DNA from: Mantis religiosa
Lineage: Eukaryota; Arthropoda; Insecta; Mantodea; Mantidae
Assembly (NCBI GenBank): GCA_030765055.1
Contig: CM060953.1
Span: 183,643,898 to 183,707,897 of the forward strand
Direction of reading: 5' to 3'
Length of the DNA stretch: 64,000 bases
Position 1 is the first letter of the stretch, and each line of letters starts with the position of its first letter. A model generated the notes under the pieces. It saw nothing but the letters and a program-made list of their open reading frames with translations, ran no database searches and was not told the DNA's origin. Below are positions 32,824-44,239 of the stretch, one piece after another. A program made the position numbers and the translations under genes.

Positions 32824-35180
32824 TTAACCCTGCAGCGCTCGCGTGGCATTTTGAGACATAGAAGCTCGCGCGGCGTCTGAGAGACGCCATTCAATTTTTT
32901 CATTATTTAGCTACATTTATGTAGCCTGAACAGTACATTTTTACTATAGGGGGTAATCATGGTTTATTTAAAATTCCTGAACATATTTTGCATATATTTC
33001 TCAATAAGATGTGTATTAAAGCAACTTTAATTACAATTACATTTAAGTGTACTTATTTTGGATAAATTCAACATAAACATAGTTGATTTAAATGAAATTA
33101 ACAATTAAACAATGTTGCGTATTTTAACCATTTTTGATTATTCACAAATGTTAGAGTCCTAAGATTGTGCATAAAAACTTTTATCACCAGTTTCTAGTCT
33201 TTTCTAACACAATATTGTGCTCAACGTCAAACCTTTATGAATGTTCTACAGCTTATTTTCCACAATGCTTCTGTATTCACACTATGTACAGTCTGAACAG
33301 ATTTGCTGGGCGTGTTCGAGACAAATATACTGTCCACAAGACCTGCATGTATATCTTGTGGCTCTGTTTTTCAAACGACCACATTTGTAACACCTTTTTC
33401 TGTTCGCACTTGTATCACTTTCTTTTGTCATCTGTGTTTCGTCTGTGTTAGTATATAGGTTAGAAATGTCCCGTTTGAGGGCTACTGGTAGGGAAGAACA
33501 TTGTGAGCGAACCCTCAGGTAGTCATCTGCAAGATCACGAGCCAAATTTTTCAGAAAGCGACTGCGTTTCTTCACATCACTTTTATTGTTACTCTGGAAA
33601 ATAATTTGACAAATTATGCCTGCTACATTCAGCATGCTGAAAAACACCACCATTGGCCACCTGTTTGTCTTCCTAGACACATTATATGTGCTACACAACT
33701 GATCTACAGTGTCAACACCTGATTTTGTTGTGGTGTAGAAAGTTATTATTTCTGGCTTTCTTTTTTCTCCAGTTGTAATATCAATAGCAGCGTCATGGTG
33801 CATTGTAGAGAGGGCCAATACAACTTTATTCCGTTTGGGTACATATGAAACTAATGTGGAATTCTTCTGGAAGCCAAACAAAGATGAGCCTACCTCTCGG
33901 GATTTTGCTGTGACAAATTCAGGGGGAATTTGTGGTTTGTTTTTCCTTACAGTTCCAACAATAGTAATGTTGCGTTCATACAGATAATTTGCAATTTCGA
34001 TACTTGTAAACCAATTGTCTATAGTGAGGTTCCTTCCTGTACCTGAAATAACTGAGGTTAGACATTTCACTACATCACTAGCACTGTTACTTATTTTAAA
34101 TGGTCCTTCTGGCTGTTTTCCAGGATATATTTCAAGATTTACTGTGTAATACATTTGAGCATCGACCAAGGCATATATTTTTATGCCGTACTTGCTTGGT
34201 TTGCTCGGAATGTATTGTCTGAACTGACAATTTCCCCTAAAACCTTCTAATTTTTCATCTAATGTGCAGTATTCCCCAACTGAATATGCATTCTGGCAGT
34301 TTTGCACAAATGAAGTGAAAATGGCTCGAACTGGAGCCAGATTGTTAAGCTTTTTCCTCTCCATTCTTGTATCCCTGTCGTCAAACCTGAGGCAGTAGAG
34401 AACAAATCTAAAACGTGTTTCAGACATTATCAGTCTGCAGAATTCTATACCCATCTTATCTTTTGTCCATATATCCTTTGTGTGAGTGTGGTTATCTTTT
34501 CTAGCAGCACACAGGTATAGTATTCCAAAGAGAGCCTTTATTTCAAGCATATCTGTAGGTCTTGCATCTCTCTCCCTACTATAATTAGTTTCGAACTCCT
34601 CAATTTTTTTATTTGTGCATGTCACTATGTTAGATGTCATATTGTCATAAAAAAATATCTCCCAACATTCTTTTGTTGATTTTGCTTGTTTCGCACACGC
34701 TTTCACACCAGGCAAATGTGTAACAATGTTCTGCCGCCGAGTACGAACATTTTTTGGCAGATTAGCTTTATTCCATTTGCAAACTTTATTTCGCCCTAAG
34801 AAATATTTCGCACTCTCACTGTAATTGTTACTATCATCTGCTTCTTGTTCTGTGTCTGTAGATTCACTTCTTTGCTCCACAATATCTTCCTCGGCATCGC
34901 TATTCGAATCAAGTTCAAAATCATCTTCATCTACTTCTTCTAACAAACTTTGCACGATCTTCCAATCATCTGGATCAGAAGGATTGTATTTCCTGTTTTC
35001 CACTCATTGCAAACCTAAAAATATTAAAACCATTCCCATCAGGAAAAAAAATTGATACTGACAGCTTCTGATCACGACTTTCCGCAACAAATATGTTTTA
35101 AACCGGTATCTTACCTTGCAACAGTAAAGCTCGCGTGGTGTCTGACAGACGCCGTCTACACATTCACAACTATAACTTCA
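32824..35180 (-). mobile_element. piggyBac element
   Basis: The left end has TTAA at 32824-32827 followed by CCCTGCAGCGCTCGCGTGGC, the expected TTAA target plus CCC-initiated terminus of a piggyBac element. A subterminal motif AGCTCGCGCGGCGTCTGAGA (from 32868), with a GGCGTCT/AGACGCC palindrome, recurs past the gene start at 35126-35153 (AGCTCGCGTGGTGTCTGACA). I could not find the mirror CCC/TTAA terminus on the right, so the right end is approximate: the terminus is either lost or altered. Confidence 0.8.
33282..35003 (-). CDS. piggyBac-family transposase, intact open frame
   Basis: A 573-residue protein, close to the usual length of piggyBac transposases. It would cut and paste its element at TTAA sites in the nucleus. 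The N-terminus (about residues 1-75) is acidic and Ser/Asp/Glu-rich, then comes a DDE core of the piggyBac type. The first acidic residue is in YCTLDEKLEGFRG, with YIPSKPSKYGIK following, the second is in LTIDNWFTS, and the last pair is in TKSGVDTVDQLC. All four Asp positions known from the family are present. The C-terminus is a cysteine-rich domain (CYKCGRLKNRATRYTCRSC ... CLEHAQQICSDC), which binds the element ends in the family. The ATG at 35003 precedes ENRKYNPSDPDDW, typical of such proteins. No stop or frameshift is seen, in contrast to every other transposase here, so it is either recently active or under selection. An adjacent terminus favours the transposon over a domesticated gene. 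Confidence 0.9.
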   Translation of the reverse strand: MENRKYNPSDPDDWKIVQSLLEEVDEDDFELDSNSDAEEDIVEQRSESTDTEQEADDSNNYSESAKYFLGRNKVCKWNKANLPKNVRTRRQNIVTHLPGVKACAKQAKSTKECWEIFFYDNMTSNIVTCTNKKIEEFETNYSRERDARPTDMLEIKALFGILYLCAARKDNHTHTKDIWTKDKMGIEFCRLIMSETRFRFVLYCLRFDDRDTRMERKKLNNLAPVRAIFTSFVQNCQNAYSVGEYCTLDEKLEGFRGNCQFRQYIPSKPSKYGIKIYALVDAQMYYTVNLEIYPGKQPEGPFKISNSASDVVKCLTSVISGTGRNLTIDNWFTSIEIANYLYERNITIVGTVRKNKPQIPPEFVTAKSREVGSSLFGFQKNSTLVSYVPKRNKVVLALSTMHHDAAIDITTGEKRKPEIITFYTTTKSGVDTVDQLCSTYNVSRKTNRWPMVVFFSMLNVAGIICQIIFQSNNKSDVKKRSRFLKNLARDLADDYLRVRSQCSSLPVALKRDISNLYTNTDETQMTKESDTSANRKRCYKCGRLKNRATRYTCRSCGQYICLEHAQQICSDCT

Positions 35181-35527
35181 CTCCACCCTTGTTAGGCGAA
35201 AACTGGTGGGTTGTCGCTTAGATATATTGGTTAAGAGTTGCTAAGCGAAAGGTAGATGGCAGCTCAGCACACTGACCTCATCGGTATTGAAGAGATGGCG
35301 AAATGCTCGATGTTTTAAAGTAAATATAAAAGTGCATTGCAAAATTTAAACCAATAACAAGGATTATCTCGGAAATGGTTAAGACTACAAAAAATGCATT
35401 TGACATGAAGAAAACTTCAGAGGATATTCACAGAAAATTCAAAGTATGCATTTCATTTATTTTGAAAATATCAACATACACCAATTTAACAAAAATCATA
35501 GCACCACTTTTTATAAAGTCAAAGTTG
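35181..35527. other. No gene recognised
   Basis: AT-rich flank of the piggyBac element. It contains TTATCTCGGAAATGG at about 35366, one of the recurring motifs. Confidence 0.4.
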
Positions 35528-35731
35528 CCTAGCTGTAGCGGTCTATCTCACATTCAAGGCGTCCCAAGATGAAATGCTGGTTGTGGTAAGTTACCCAGAC
35601 GAGTTTTTTACGGGTTTTTCTCTTAACCTTAAGAATAATTCTGAGATTTATAGAACTGGCCTCATTTTAGTATAATTTCACCCATTTAATTTATCGTCCG
35701 ATATGCCCTAACCGCTTATAGGACGTTAAAC
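35528..35731 (+). repeat. Old SINE-A-like copy, alternative tail
   Basis: The head is decayed (CTAGCTGTAGCGGTCTATCTC, ATTCAAGGCGTCCCAAG). The body has AAGTTACCCAGACGAG and TCGTCCGATATGCCCTAACC, ending TATAGGACGTTAAAC. It shares this 3' end with the 22.3-kb copy. Confidence 0.6.
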
Positions 35732-37300
35732 AAGAAAAGAAACTAATTTTCGAACCATTTTACATGTAAAAGGTAATAGGTAATTATAAAAGGGATTTTC
35801 TTTTTTCAAAATCTTAAGTGTCGCGTGCTTGGAAGATGCTCAACTTAAATGGTAAGTTTGATATTTAACTGTATCCTTCAAGATTATAATGAATGGTATA
35901 TATTTCGAATTCAAGATGAGGGCGCTTTTATTTAAATTAAAAGCAGAATATGCCGATGCAGGAGATAATTGATTATTTTTTCCATGAAATTTATGTTTAT
36001 TACTTCTGTAAGACACCTTGAGCGCTCAAGGTCCATTAGGGTCTAATTTTAACTTTGAAGCGATATTAGAACAAGGCATCCAGATAGGAATAAGTAAACT
36101 GATATTTAAAACTTCATTTTGGCATTCTCTCACATGTGTAATATAATTTAAGACTTTATAGACTTTAGTTTGATTATATTTAATAATATTAGGACCAGAA
36201 AGCTGTATTTCGTACAGTATTTAAGTAACTGTAATAATGGATTTTGAGCATTGTGGTTCACACATCCAAAGATATAACGAGGTTACCATAGCTGACACAA
36301 TCACAGAGTTGAGGCACTATTTTAGAAATGTTACGCATAAAAGCGGTGTTTGTGTGTGTATGTCTGTGTGCGCGCGTGCAATACCTAACCTAAATATTCT
36401 CTACTAATCATTACGTATTCAAAACATGGAATAATAGTTCTTGCCGATTTTTACCTCACTTTCCTGCAGCTGTCAACCTAATCCAATCTAAACTCATTTT
36501 GCATTTTTATTACAAAAAGGTACACATATAGTTTAAGTGGAATGTACGTGTTTAATATTGTTATTAGTAAGCTGAGGATTTGTAAGCGCTAACGCCAGGA
36601 TGAACGAAAATTAGGTTGAGCTGCAACTGGACTTAAGGCAGTGCTGTCAGAGGTTCCATCCCCGTACAGTCTGTGCGCTTGTACCCGGTGTTCATTTTAA
36701 CTGTAATTTTACCGCGCAAAATTTGACGTCATCAATAGCATCGCTGATGGAGCGAGTTTATATACGATTCCCCTAGCGGCTTGCAATCGTATTAGATGTG
36801 TTGTCAGCAGCTTTGAGGCCTCACTCTACCGGCAGGTAAATATACTATCTGAGAGGTGGATCTGCCCACGTAATATAAAGGTGCGTAGACACGATAACTT
36901 TTTAAAAAACTATATACTGCAATGCACTGCAAAGCTAATTGTGCAGCCATAAAAGTATACCATGAAGAATATACGAAATGATAAGTCAATGAACACTTAT
37001 TTCACAATGAACGTCTGTTTTTCTGTTATAGTAGACATATATGCATATTGCAAACCTGTCACATAAAATAGAAATATTTCAATTTTTTCTCAATTCTTTT
37101 CTATCACCCACAGTTTCCTCGCAATATAACTTCATTACAAACCAGGAAATTAGCAGAACATGTTCTAGGAATGAAAAATAAATTAGTTGCACAATATGCA
37201 CAACGCTTTTATCAAAGTCTAAACAAGAAAATATCTCTAGTACATAGCCTTATGTGTCCATTTTCTTATATTTCCTTTCTCTCTTCCCCTTAAACAATGT
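35732..37300. other. No gene recognised
   Basis: AT-rich, with a short GTGTGTGTATGTCTGTGTGCGCGCG run near 36350-36376. No recognisable protein or repeat head. Confidence 0.4.
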
Positions 37301-37470
37301 CTGTATTGCGAGAAGGTATGCTTGAGGCCTTTCTGTCATAACATTATTTATTGCTTCTAAATTGGAACCAGTCACTTTATAACGTCCGGTATCTCTGTTT
37401 TTGCGAGTAACTGATCCTGTATCTTGGAAATGTTTGATGCACCTACTGGTTTTAAAAGACATAAGGATAG
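37301..37470 (-). pseudogene. Tc1/mariner-type DNA-binding fragment
   Basis: The minus strand encodes KHFQDTGSVTRKNRDTGRYK followed by VTGSNLEAINNVMTERPQ. The pattern F.(E/D)TGSV.....GR.(K/R)VT is typical of the second helix-turn-helix region of Tc1-like transposases and related repeat proteins. No catalytic part follows on this strand. A relic, with a tentative assignment. Confidence 0.35.
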
Positions 37471-37650
37471 CAACATTAATAGACATTTTAATTAAGCGTG
37501 AGAATGACAAAAAGTTGATATCGTATACCAATAAAACGTAAGATGTTTATATAGCAAACAAAAGTATGTCAATTTGATGGTAACTGGACACTTTTGACAA
37601 CATTACGCTCCGAGGGACTTGTCTGAATGTCGGATAGCTTTGCTTAAACT

Positions 37651-37910
37651 GGCCGCGCCGTGGCTCAGTGGTTAGACCGCTTGGCTCTCACCAAGGCGGC
37701 CCGGGTTCGATCGCAGGCGACCGCAAAGTGAGATTTGTGATGGACAACACGGCACTGGGGCGGGTTTTCTCCGGGACCTCCGGTTTCCCCCGCCATCTCA
37801 TTCCACCGGTGCTCCATCTTCATCTCATGTATCATCAATGTCACCGCCTGCGGTGCCGTATGTAGTAAAACGGGCGTTAAACACTACACATTTCATTTCA
37901 TTTGCTTAAA
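37651..37910 (+). repeat. SINE-E copy, full length with perfect 12-bp target-site duplication
   Basis: The tRNA-like head GGCCGCGCCGTGGCTCAGTG, TTAGACCGC and CCGGGTTCGATCGCAGG is followed by the SINE-E body and the end ACACTACACATTTCATTTCA. The direct repeat TTTGCTTAAACT occurs at 37639-37650 and 37911-37922. It defines the family at 260 bases. The head would read as a plausible tRNA half, but the 3' acceptor strand does not pair. Confidence 0.92.
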
Positions 37911-38252
37911 CTCCTCTATGCAGCGGTTTATATGTCGCACCAATTTTAATGCCGGTACGAAAGTAGCATTCAACCGTGTTCTGTGTTCATATCCAGGGGA
38001 AGCTGGTTGTATTAGTTACAAACACAACCGCACCTAGAGCGCTGTAATTTGTTTACTGTTCCGCAAAAATTCGAGGGCACTATGATTTCAAGATACTCAC
38101 CAGTCAACTATGACGTCATTCTTGCTCAATCGGAGGGCGGGAAATAACGAATAAAAATGAACTCCGCATACATTGGGCCTTGTCCTTTTATCTCCAAGTG
38201 CGGCTTTCTCTGGTCACAGTAACAGATAGGTGGTTATATGCAGAAATACAAT

Positions 38253-38769
38253 ATGCCGAAATTAATCGAATGGAAAATACAAGAATATGTTAAAGAATTT
38301 GGTTCACAATGTTTTACTATTATTGGCGATATAATATAATGCAAGCTCTGCCATTCAAAAATAAAAGGTGACAAATACTTTAACACTGTACAACATTGTC
38401 GTAGTAAACGATATTGTCAACACCATCACGTGTTTAAATCATCCATACTATAAATGCCCATTGCTCTATAACTAATCAAGAAATAAGCGAAAAGCTGAAT
38501 ATGCACCAGAAACTCTCGTTATACAAAGAATACGAAATAAATTCAGATCTAAACTGGAGAAAAGGTTGTGTCGCATCCGGGATGAATTACGCAGCAGGGA
38601 AAACGCAGAAGACAATGGTGTAATTGTCATCAAATATTATGGTTTTGCACCATTCACGTCTAGCGAGGTAGGACACAGTTTTTCAAAATATAGGGAATAT
38701 ATTACTGCAAATCGTAAAAGATTCACCTTCAATAACTTCAAGATGCGCACGGTGATTCACTGCAACTGA
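38253..38769 (+). pseudogene. BED-finger / hAT-like (CGGBP1-type) remnant
   Basis: From an ATG at 38253 the plus strand reads MPKLIEWKIQEYVKEFGSQC, a stop within DII*CKLCHSKIKGDKYFNT, then VQHCRSKRYCQHH. This is a BED-like zinc finger (CKLC...H...) as in CGGBP1-type and hAT proteins. After a gap, the open frame at 38566-38769 encodes YYGFAPFTSSEVGHSFSKY, then TANRKRFTFNNFKMRTVIHC and N. This resembles the end of the same family, where the segment is FAPxTSxxVERSFS...RxxFTxxNL. The central part is missing, so the relic joins the two ends of a longer gene. Whether the source was a hAT transposon or a multicopy CGGBP1-like gene cannot be settled here. Confidence 0.55.
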
Positions 38770-41700
38770 TACATGCACAGGAGTAACTAGTAATAAAAAT
38801 TGCACCACTAAAGATACAAGCTAAGATACTCTTGAAAATGCATAGCATGCATATTAAAATGTATAAATGCATTGTATATTATAACATAATCGTCTTCATA
38901 TTGTACCAAGTTTGTATTCTAAATATTGTAAAAAGAAGTAAATGTTGATATAATATAAATAATATAAATTTTGATATAAAAATAAGTAAATTTTGCTTGC
39001 ATCAAAAATATTACATAAGATAATAGAAATCATGTAAACTTGAAGCAGCTTGTTTCTTATCCGATAGCATTGCCATACTGTAGTTTATTCACCAGACTGT
39101 ACGCTGTAACCTGTAAGCGGACAGCTGATCGTGCCCCCTCCCTTATTACTCGACAGAGCGTTGAGCCTTATCGACCTTCAAGTGACCAGCGCTGTGATCG
39201 TCTCTTATCGGGTCTTATCTGGTCGATTAGAGGAGTGAAATATTAGTAAGCTGATGTACAGTAAGTTACGAAACACAAATAGAGCGATTGGAAGCTGCGT
39301 GTGTATATGATCTGTTTTCTCGCGCTTACCGATATATGACACATTGTTGTCCAGAAGTCATATCTGATTTACACATACACTGGACTCACCGTGTATGAGC
39401 GATAAGCTGAAGTAAACACCTCTGTGGTGCGAATTTTTGTCGATACGCTTTCTCGCTTTGCATGTAGTACCTGTGATTCATACCCACGACTGTTTACATT
39501 TTGTGCGACGGATCTAATGCTTTATGTGTAGACAACCTGAAGCAAACTGCTTGCGAAATCCACAGCCTAGTTATTACCAATGGGGAATGTGTATTATTTC
39601 TTGTTAATCTGTATGCCTGTACACACATTCTGACGAGAGAAGCACTAGTGAAGTAATAGGATGTAAATTAGTTGTGATGAAAGCAAATTTGGAACAACGA
39701 GAATTCTATCTGTGAGTGTTTTATTATTAAATTGTTTTTGTACGCCCTTAAGTCTATACCCCTCTCCCCCCAATCTCTCTCTGATTACGCTATAAAGCGT
39801 AAACTTCAAATACAGTACCTAAAATACACACTTTTTCCCACAAGGGTTTTAGGAAACATGCAATAGCTTTTATCGTGTATTGACGAGCAGTGGCTAAGGT
39901 TTTTACATCTCATGAGCTCCCATAATGCCCTACAGGTTATAAAACGTTGTTTTAGAAAAATCTGATGTAGATTTCTCTAACATATCCGTATTTTTATATA
40001 CCTTCCACAAAATATTTTTACGAAAGCTTACATTTTCGTGTAGATTATATATCGAGATAAAAGCTTGCAAAAATAAATTTCATTTCAGTTTTAAATATAG
40101 CTAACATAAGCAATCGTCAAATGCTTAAAACAAGGTCACTGTATATCGGCCCTGGCATTGCGTGCTCATTTATAACACCACAAAAAACAACTGAAAGCTA
40201 TAAAATAGATATTGAAAACAATAACGAATATTTCAGAAATGGTTGGTACTCCATATCACTTTTTGGGTAGGAAGTTATGCTTACGGTGTCGCAATTATAC
40301 AAAATTTATTCAGAATGGAGGTTATTCCCAAATATCTGGATAGTTACGTATTTTGAAATGTATATTTTAATCCACGTCGTTATAACCATTTTTGAAGAAA
40401 AAAAAATAACAAAATATTTTTTGTAAATGAGGTTTAGAGTTGTATCTTGACACCGAAATTAAAGGATTGTAATAAGTAAAGAATCGTGATGATTGTATCT
40501 TTGTTACAACACCTGCAGGGGCAGTTGGCTGAGTTGTGTAACAAAAGACACGGGAGAAAGAGGATTTCTTAGCAAGAATCCTAAATGAATGACACGACTC
40601 CGTTTGAATAGGTATTCTTCGGACCCTTAATGACATGACCGAGACTAATAATCACAATTGACAAAATAGTCACAAAGGGAATCTTTGTGTGAAAAGACAG
40701 GGCTTCAGAAGTGAAAGTTACACACCCACGCGCAGCTGTGCCAAGTAAAGACACACAGTACGCGGCGTGAGGCCGATTCAGGCTGTTATCGTTTCTGTCT
40801 TGGTCGAAGGCAGATCAGAACCGGAGGGAAGATCTGTCGGTTCATACGTAACGAATTAAGTATTATCGAGTAATAAGCATTCCACCTACAGTGACTCTAA
40901 ACAGTGATATATTGGTAACCCTTCGTCGGCAACTTCGAGTTTGAAGTAGTGATAAACAGAAGCAGTCATTAAATAAGTTTGAAACGGGCATTCCAGTCAT
41001 TAGAACCATCCTTACTCAAATATCCACACATAACCTGAGAGAAACCTCAATGCTCAACCCTGAGCTACTCATATCATTCGTTAAAAACTGTAGCGTCAAC
41101 GTGGAACTCTGCGCCACCATAATTTTTCGTACCAATCTTTAGCAGATACCTAATTCAAATGCCAGATTTGGTATTTGTCAGATTTTTTTAAGATACGCTG
41201 TTCACAGCACACACGGACTATTTCTTAAAAATTATTTCACTTACGTATTAGTACAAAAATGTAAAATTAACTTGACCAATACACTTTTGTTATGTGAACC
41301 TTCGGGCGCTTAGCCCCTTTTTGTTCCAATCTTTTAACTATCACCCTCTTGCATCCAAACTGTGTTCTTTCTTTCGTAATCAAACCCTTCCTGCAGAATA
41401 ATTAAAACCACGCTAGGAAAAAAAGAAGCTGCGACGAACTCGTCCGTTGCTTAATCTAGGAAACTCGTATGAATTGGAAAAAGTAACTGTATGAAAACGA
41501 CAACCGAAATCATTAATATTAAAAGAAAAAGCTAGTTTTTGTCCAATTCTGTAAGAACAAAAACATTTCAAAACACTGCAATACATAATTTAAATGTGTA
41601 TTTTGCCTACTTTGCACGTGAATGCCCTTATTGTTAAGAAAATAGTGAATATGCAAATGTTTGACTGCTTTGCATTGATCCCAGACCTACCTGGGAGTAC

Positions 41701-41869
41701 GTAACATATGAAGCTATTAACAGTGAAGCAAACAAATATATACATATATAACAATCTGTAACTTAAAAATTCACTTATCTTATAAGAAATGACGATTTTC
41801 TTATAAATTGTGCGGGATCGCGATTTCATGTAAAACTTTTTACACAACCTCAGCCGGAAACACAGCAGT
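38770..41869. other. No gene recognised in 3.1 kb
   Basis: The longest stretch without a recognised repeat or gene. It contains only short unassigned frames, a motif AATATTTCAGAAATGG at about 40227-40242, and AT-rich sequence. A host intergenic or intronic region is possible. Confidence 0.4.
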
Positions 41870-42470
41870 TGTCATCGTTACGAACGCTAGATAAACCATT
41901 AAATCTATCGGACCATTTAATTGGTTTAATAATTTAACTTCTGGATTTATTTCATGGTTAAATGACCAAGAATTATCTGCTACCGCCAATTTATCAATTT
42001 GTTTATACTTAATGTAACGAAAATGTTCTTTCGTTCTGGTTGCCAAACTACGTTTTGTCCTTCCAATATAAACGTGATCACAATCGAAACAGTTAAATTG
42101 ATAAACACAAGATTTTTTTATTATTAGGAGTTTTATCTTTTTTAAGAGAAATGCAATAAATTTTTAATACTATATTTATTTTGAGGAAATAAAGTTATAC
42201 CAAATTCTTAAAAAAAAATTGATAATATTTACTAACCCAAGGATGGCAAGTAATTTTTTTAAAACTATGATCGTCTTTTATTTATAAGGGTAAAAATATC
42301 ATTAACAGTTTTTGATATTTTAACTTTTCGATTTTTTATTTATAAAGCCTTTATTAAAACTATTAATTAAAGCAGTAGTAATAATATGTTTATATTCTTT
42401 ATTAAATTCATCTTTATTCAGGGATATATTTATTAATCTATAAATCAAAATATTAAAACAGCAAATTTAT
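41870..42470 (-). pseudogene. Penelope-like element, C-terminal fragment with GIY-YIG relic
   Basis: The minus strand reads (from the right) NKDEFNKEYKHIITTALINS, FNKGFINKKSKSQ, then after stops CVYQFNCFDCDHVYIGRTKR and SLATRTKEHFRYIKY. The first part matches the post-RT linker of Penelope elements (compare LSKDEFLKEQQHIKDIAVLN in the 60.2-kb copy), and the second is a GIY-YIG endonuclease with the first Gly changed to Cys. YIG and the following Arg are kept. Several stops and deletions. Confidence 0.65.
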
Positions 42471-43310
42471 GTGAAAAAGGGTTAAAACTCATTTGGAGGA
42501 CAATTAGAGCCGTGCAAAAACCTCCAGGTAATAAACTATGTCATGAATTTAAGGGAGGTCTACTAGGACAGAAAAAAAAAATACACTGAAGTGGATGTAT
42601 ATTAAGTTACCAATTACCAAAATATTTGGTCCTAACTCCCTGTGTAACACACAAATAAATCCAGCTTTGTTAATATGCGACGGATTTAGAAGTACAAATA
42701 TAGTAAGACAAAATAAAATAGATAAAAAGCAACCTGTGTCAGGAATCGAAACTACGAATAGGATCACCAGGCAGCCAGTGCACCACCACTTTTACTTCGT
42801 ACGCAGAATAAACTTGGAGAAAGAAAGTCGCTCGCTACACATTTAACTCCCTTGGCAGATATCACAGAGTGAGTGCTTGTTACTTTAAAACAGCTGACGA
42901 ACGAAACTTTCCCACGAAACAAGAAGTTTTTTATGGCATGACGTGTCTCTAGTGTCGAGTATCTTTCTTCAACTGTTAAAGGATGTTCTATATAGCGGGA
43001 ATTCTCCATCCCGAGCACTGTCTGTCTTCTTCCTTTGTAATAGCTCCATTCTAAAACGAAGAAAAACTAGGAATTTCAAGAAGAAAGCGTCGTACCTCCG
43101 AGAGATACTTAACCTACATAGATGTAAGGTGAACCGGGTAAAACTTCGTAAAGCCTCACTTCCGATTGTAATTAAGACTTCAGTTTCAACAGTTTCAAAC
43201 AATAATTAGCACATTTAAAAAAACATTTTAAAGCAAAGTTATCCAACCCAACTATCCTGTACTGAATTTTCCAAACAGTAGCTCTAAACCATTTTGATTA
43301 AGACAACACT
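42471..43310. other. No gene recognised
   Basis: Overlapping frames at 42764-43018 (-), 42943-43209 (+) and 42969-43202 (-) have no recognisable similarity; three frames open at once over the same DNA argues for chance. Confidence 0.35.
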
Positions 43311-43488
43311 TAGGATGTGCGTGTAAGTTATAACACCTCCCATTTTCTTTTCTCAAGACTGGGACCAGATAGAAACCGGTTCTTATTTAAAATACACATA
43401 ACTTTGTGAATGCGTGACAGAGATAGCAGCACTATACAGAGTATAGAACTCTAGTGGCAGCCATGAGAGTTAGGACTGTTTTTGATAC

Positions 43489-43931
43489 CGACCTAGGTGC
43501 CGGCTAGCTGTATAAAGCGAGAAGGTTTTTGCTGCGTGCCCACCCGTTAGGGGTTTTACCGTAGATAAGGTTTTTCAATTCGGATCTTGAGGATGTGTTG
43601 TGGGTTTTCAGGCTGGAGTTTCTTTTGAGGTTACAAATTTATGTACCTTCGGGTTGAAGGAGAGGATTTTTTTTGTTTGTAATTTACGTCCTCCAACGTT
43701 AAGTCATATCGGATGATGAATGGAATGGGTGAAATGATGCTCAAATGAGCCCAGGGTCCATAGAGCTTAGTTACCCGACATTCGTCTTTCAGGATATAGG
43801 AAAACCCCGGAAAAATCTTATCCAGGTAACTCACCCTGACCGAGATTCGAACTTGGGACCTCTTGAACGTGAGGCAGACACGCTACCACCACGCTACCAA
43901 GGCGGGCTAAGGAGAGGATGCAACTCCTTGC
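43489..43931. mobile_element. Insert in palindromic mariner, itself holding a SINE-A
   Basis: The mariner sequence breaks after TTTTTGATAC and resumes at CTTAAAATTG. The insert is about 190 bases of unidentified sequence (GGTGCCGGCTAGCTGTATAA, GTGCCCACCCGTTAGG), plus the SINE-A at 43668-43908 and its duplication. GT-rich 3'-UTR-like composition suggests a truncated non-LTR end, but no motif proves it. Confidence 0.5.
43668..43908 (-). repeat. SINE-A copy with 11-bp target-site duplication
   Basis: The complement of a full SINE-A runs from a T run and TTTACGTCCTCCAACGTTAA to GCTACCAAGGCGGGCT. The direct repeat AAGGAGAGGAT occurs at 43657-43667 and 43909-43919. This is the innermost layer of a three-level nest. 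Confidence 0.9.
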
Positions 43932-43939
43932 CTTAAAAT

Positions 43940-44202
43940 TGCGACGTTTTCATTGCAAGAACAGCGTGTAATCATTCGTTTTCACCATTTTCGTCCTGTG
44001 ACACCTATTGAAATTCATCGCCAGATGAGTGAGGCATGTGGTGATGGTACCATGGATGTGTCTAATGTGTGTTCCTGGGTGCTAAAGTTCAATGAAGGCA
44101 GATCATCGTGTGACAACAAACCAAGACAGTCACGGCCTCGCGTCAGCCGGTCTGACCACATGATCCACCGACTGGAGAACGTTGTTTTGGAGGATCGATG
44201 AT
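43940..44202 (+). pseudogene. Mariner transposase N-terminus (left arm)
   Basis: The plus strand encodes FSLQEQRVIIRFHHFRPVTP, IEIHRQMSEACGDGTMDVSN, VCSWVLKFNEGRSSCDNKPR and SRPRVSRSDHMIHRLENVVL, ending in a stop after EDR. This is the helix-turn-helix DNA-binding half of a mariner transposase, with the GRP-type hook (here SRPRVS) between the two HTH units. It lacks all catalytic residues. The same segment occurs in reverse at 44240-44475. An open truncated frame such as this could in principle bind the element ends without cutting; whether it is expressed is unknown. Confidence 0.75.
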
Positions 44203-44239
44203 TAAGCATTTTCAGATCTTCATGCAGAATTGTCTGCAC

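Noticed and set aside
34825..35055. Ser-rich plus-strand frame
   Set aside because: Antisense of the acidic Ser/Asp/Glu-rich N-terminus of the piggyBac transposase.
42943..43209. 88-codon basic protein
   Set aside because: The opposite strand is equally open and no family is recognised; there are no splice or promoter signals that I could defend.
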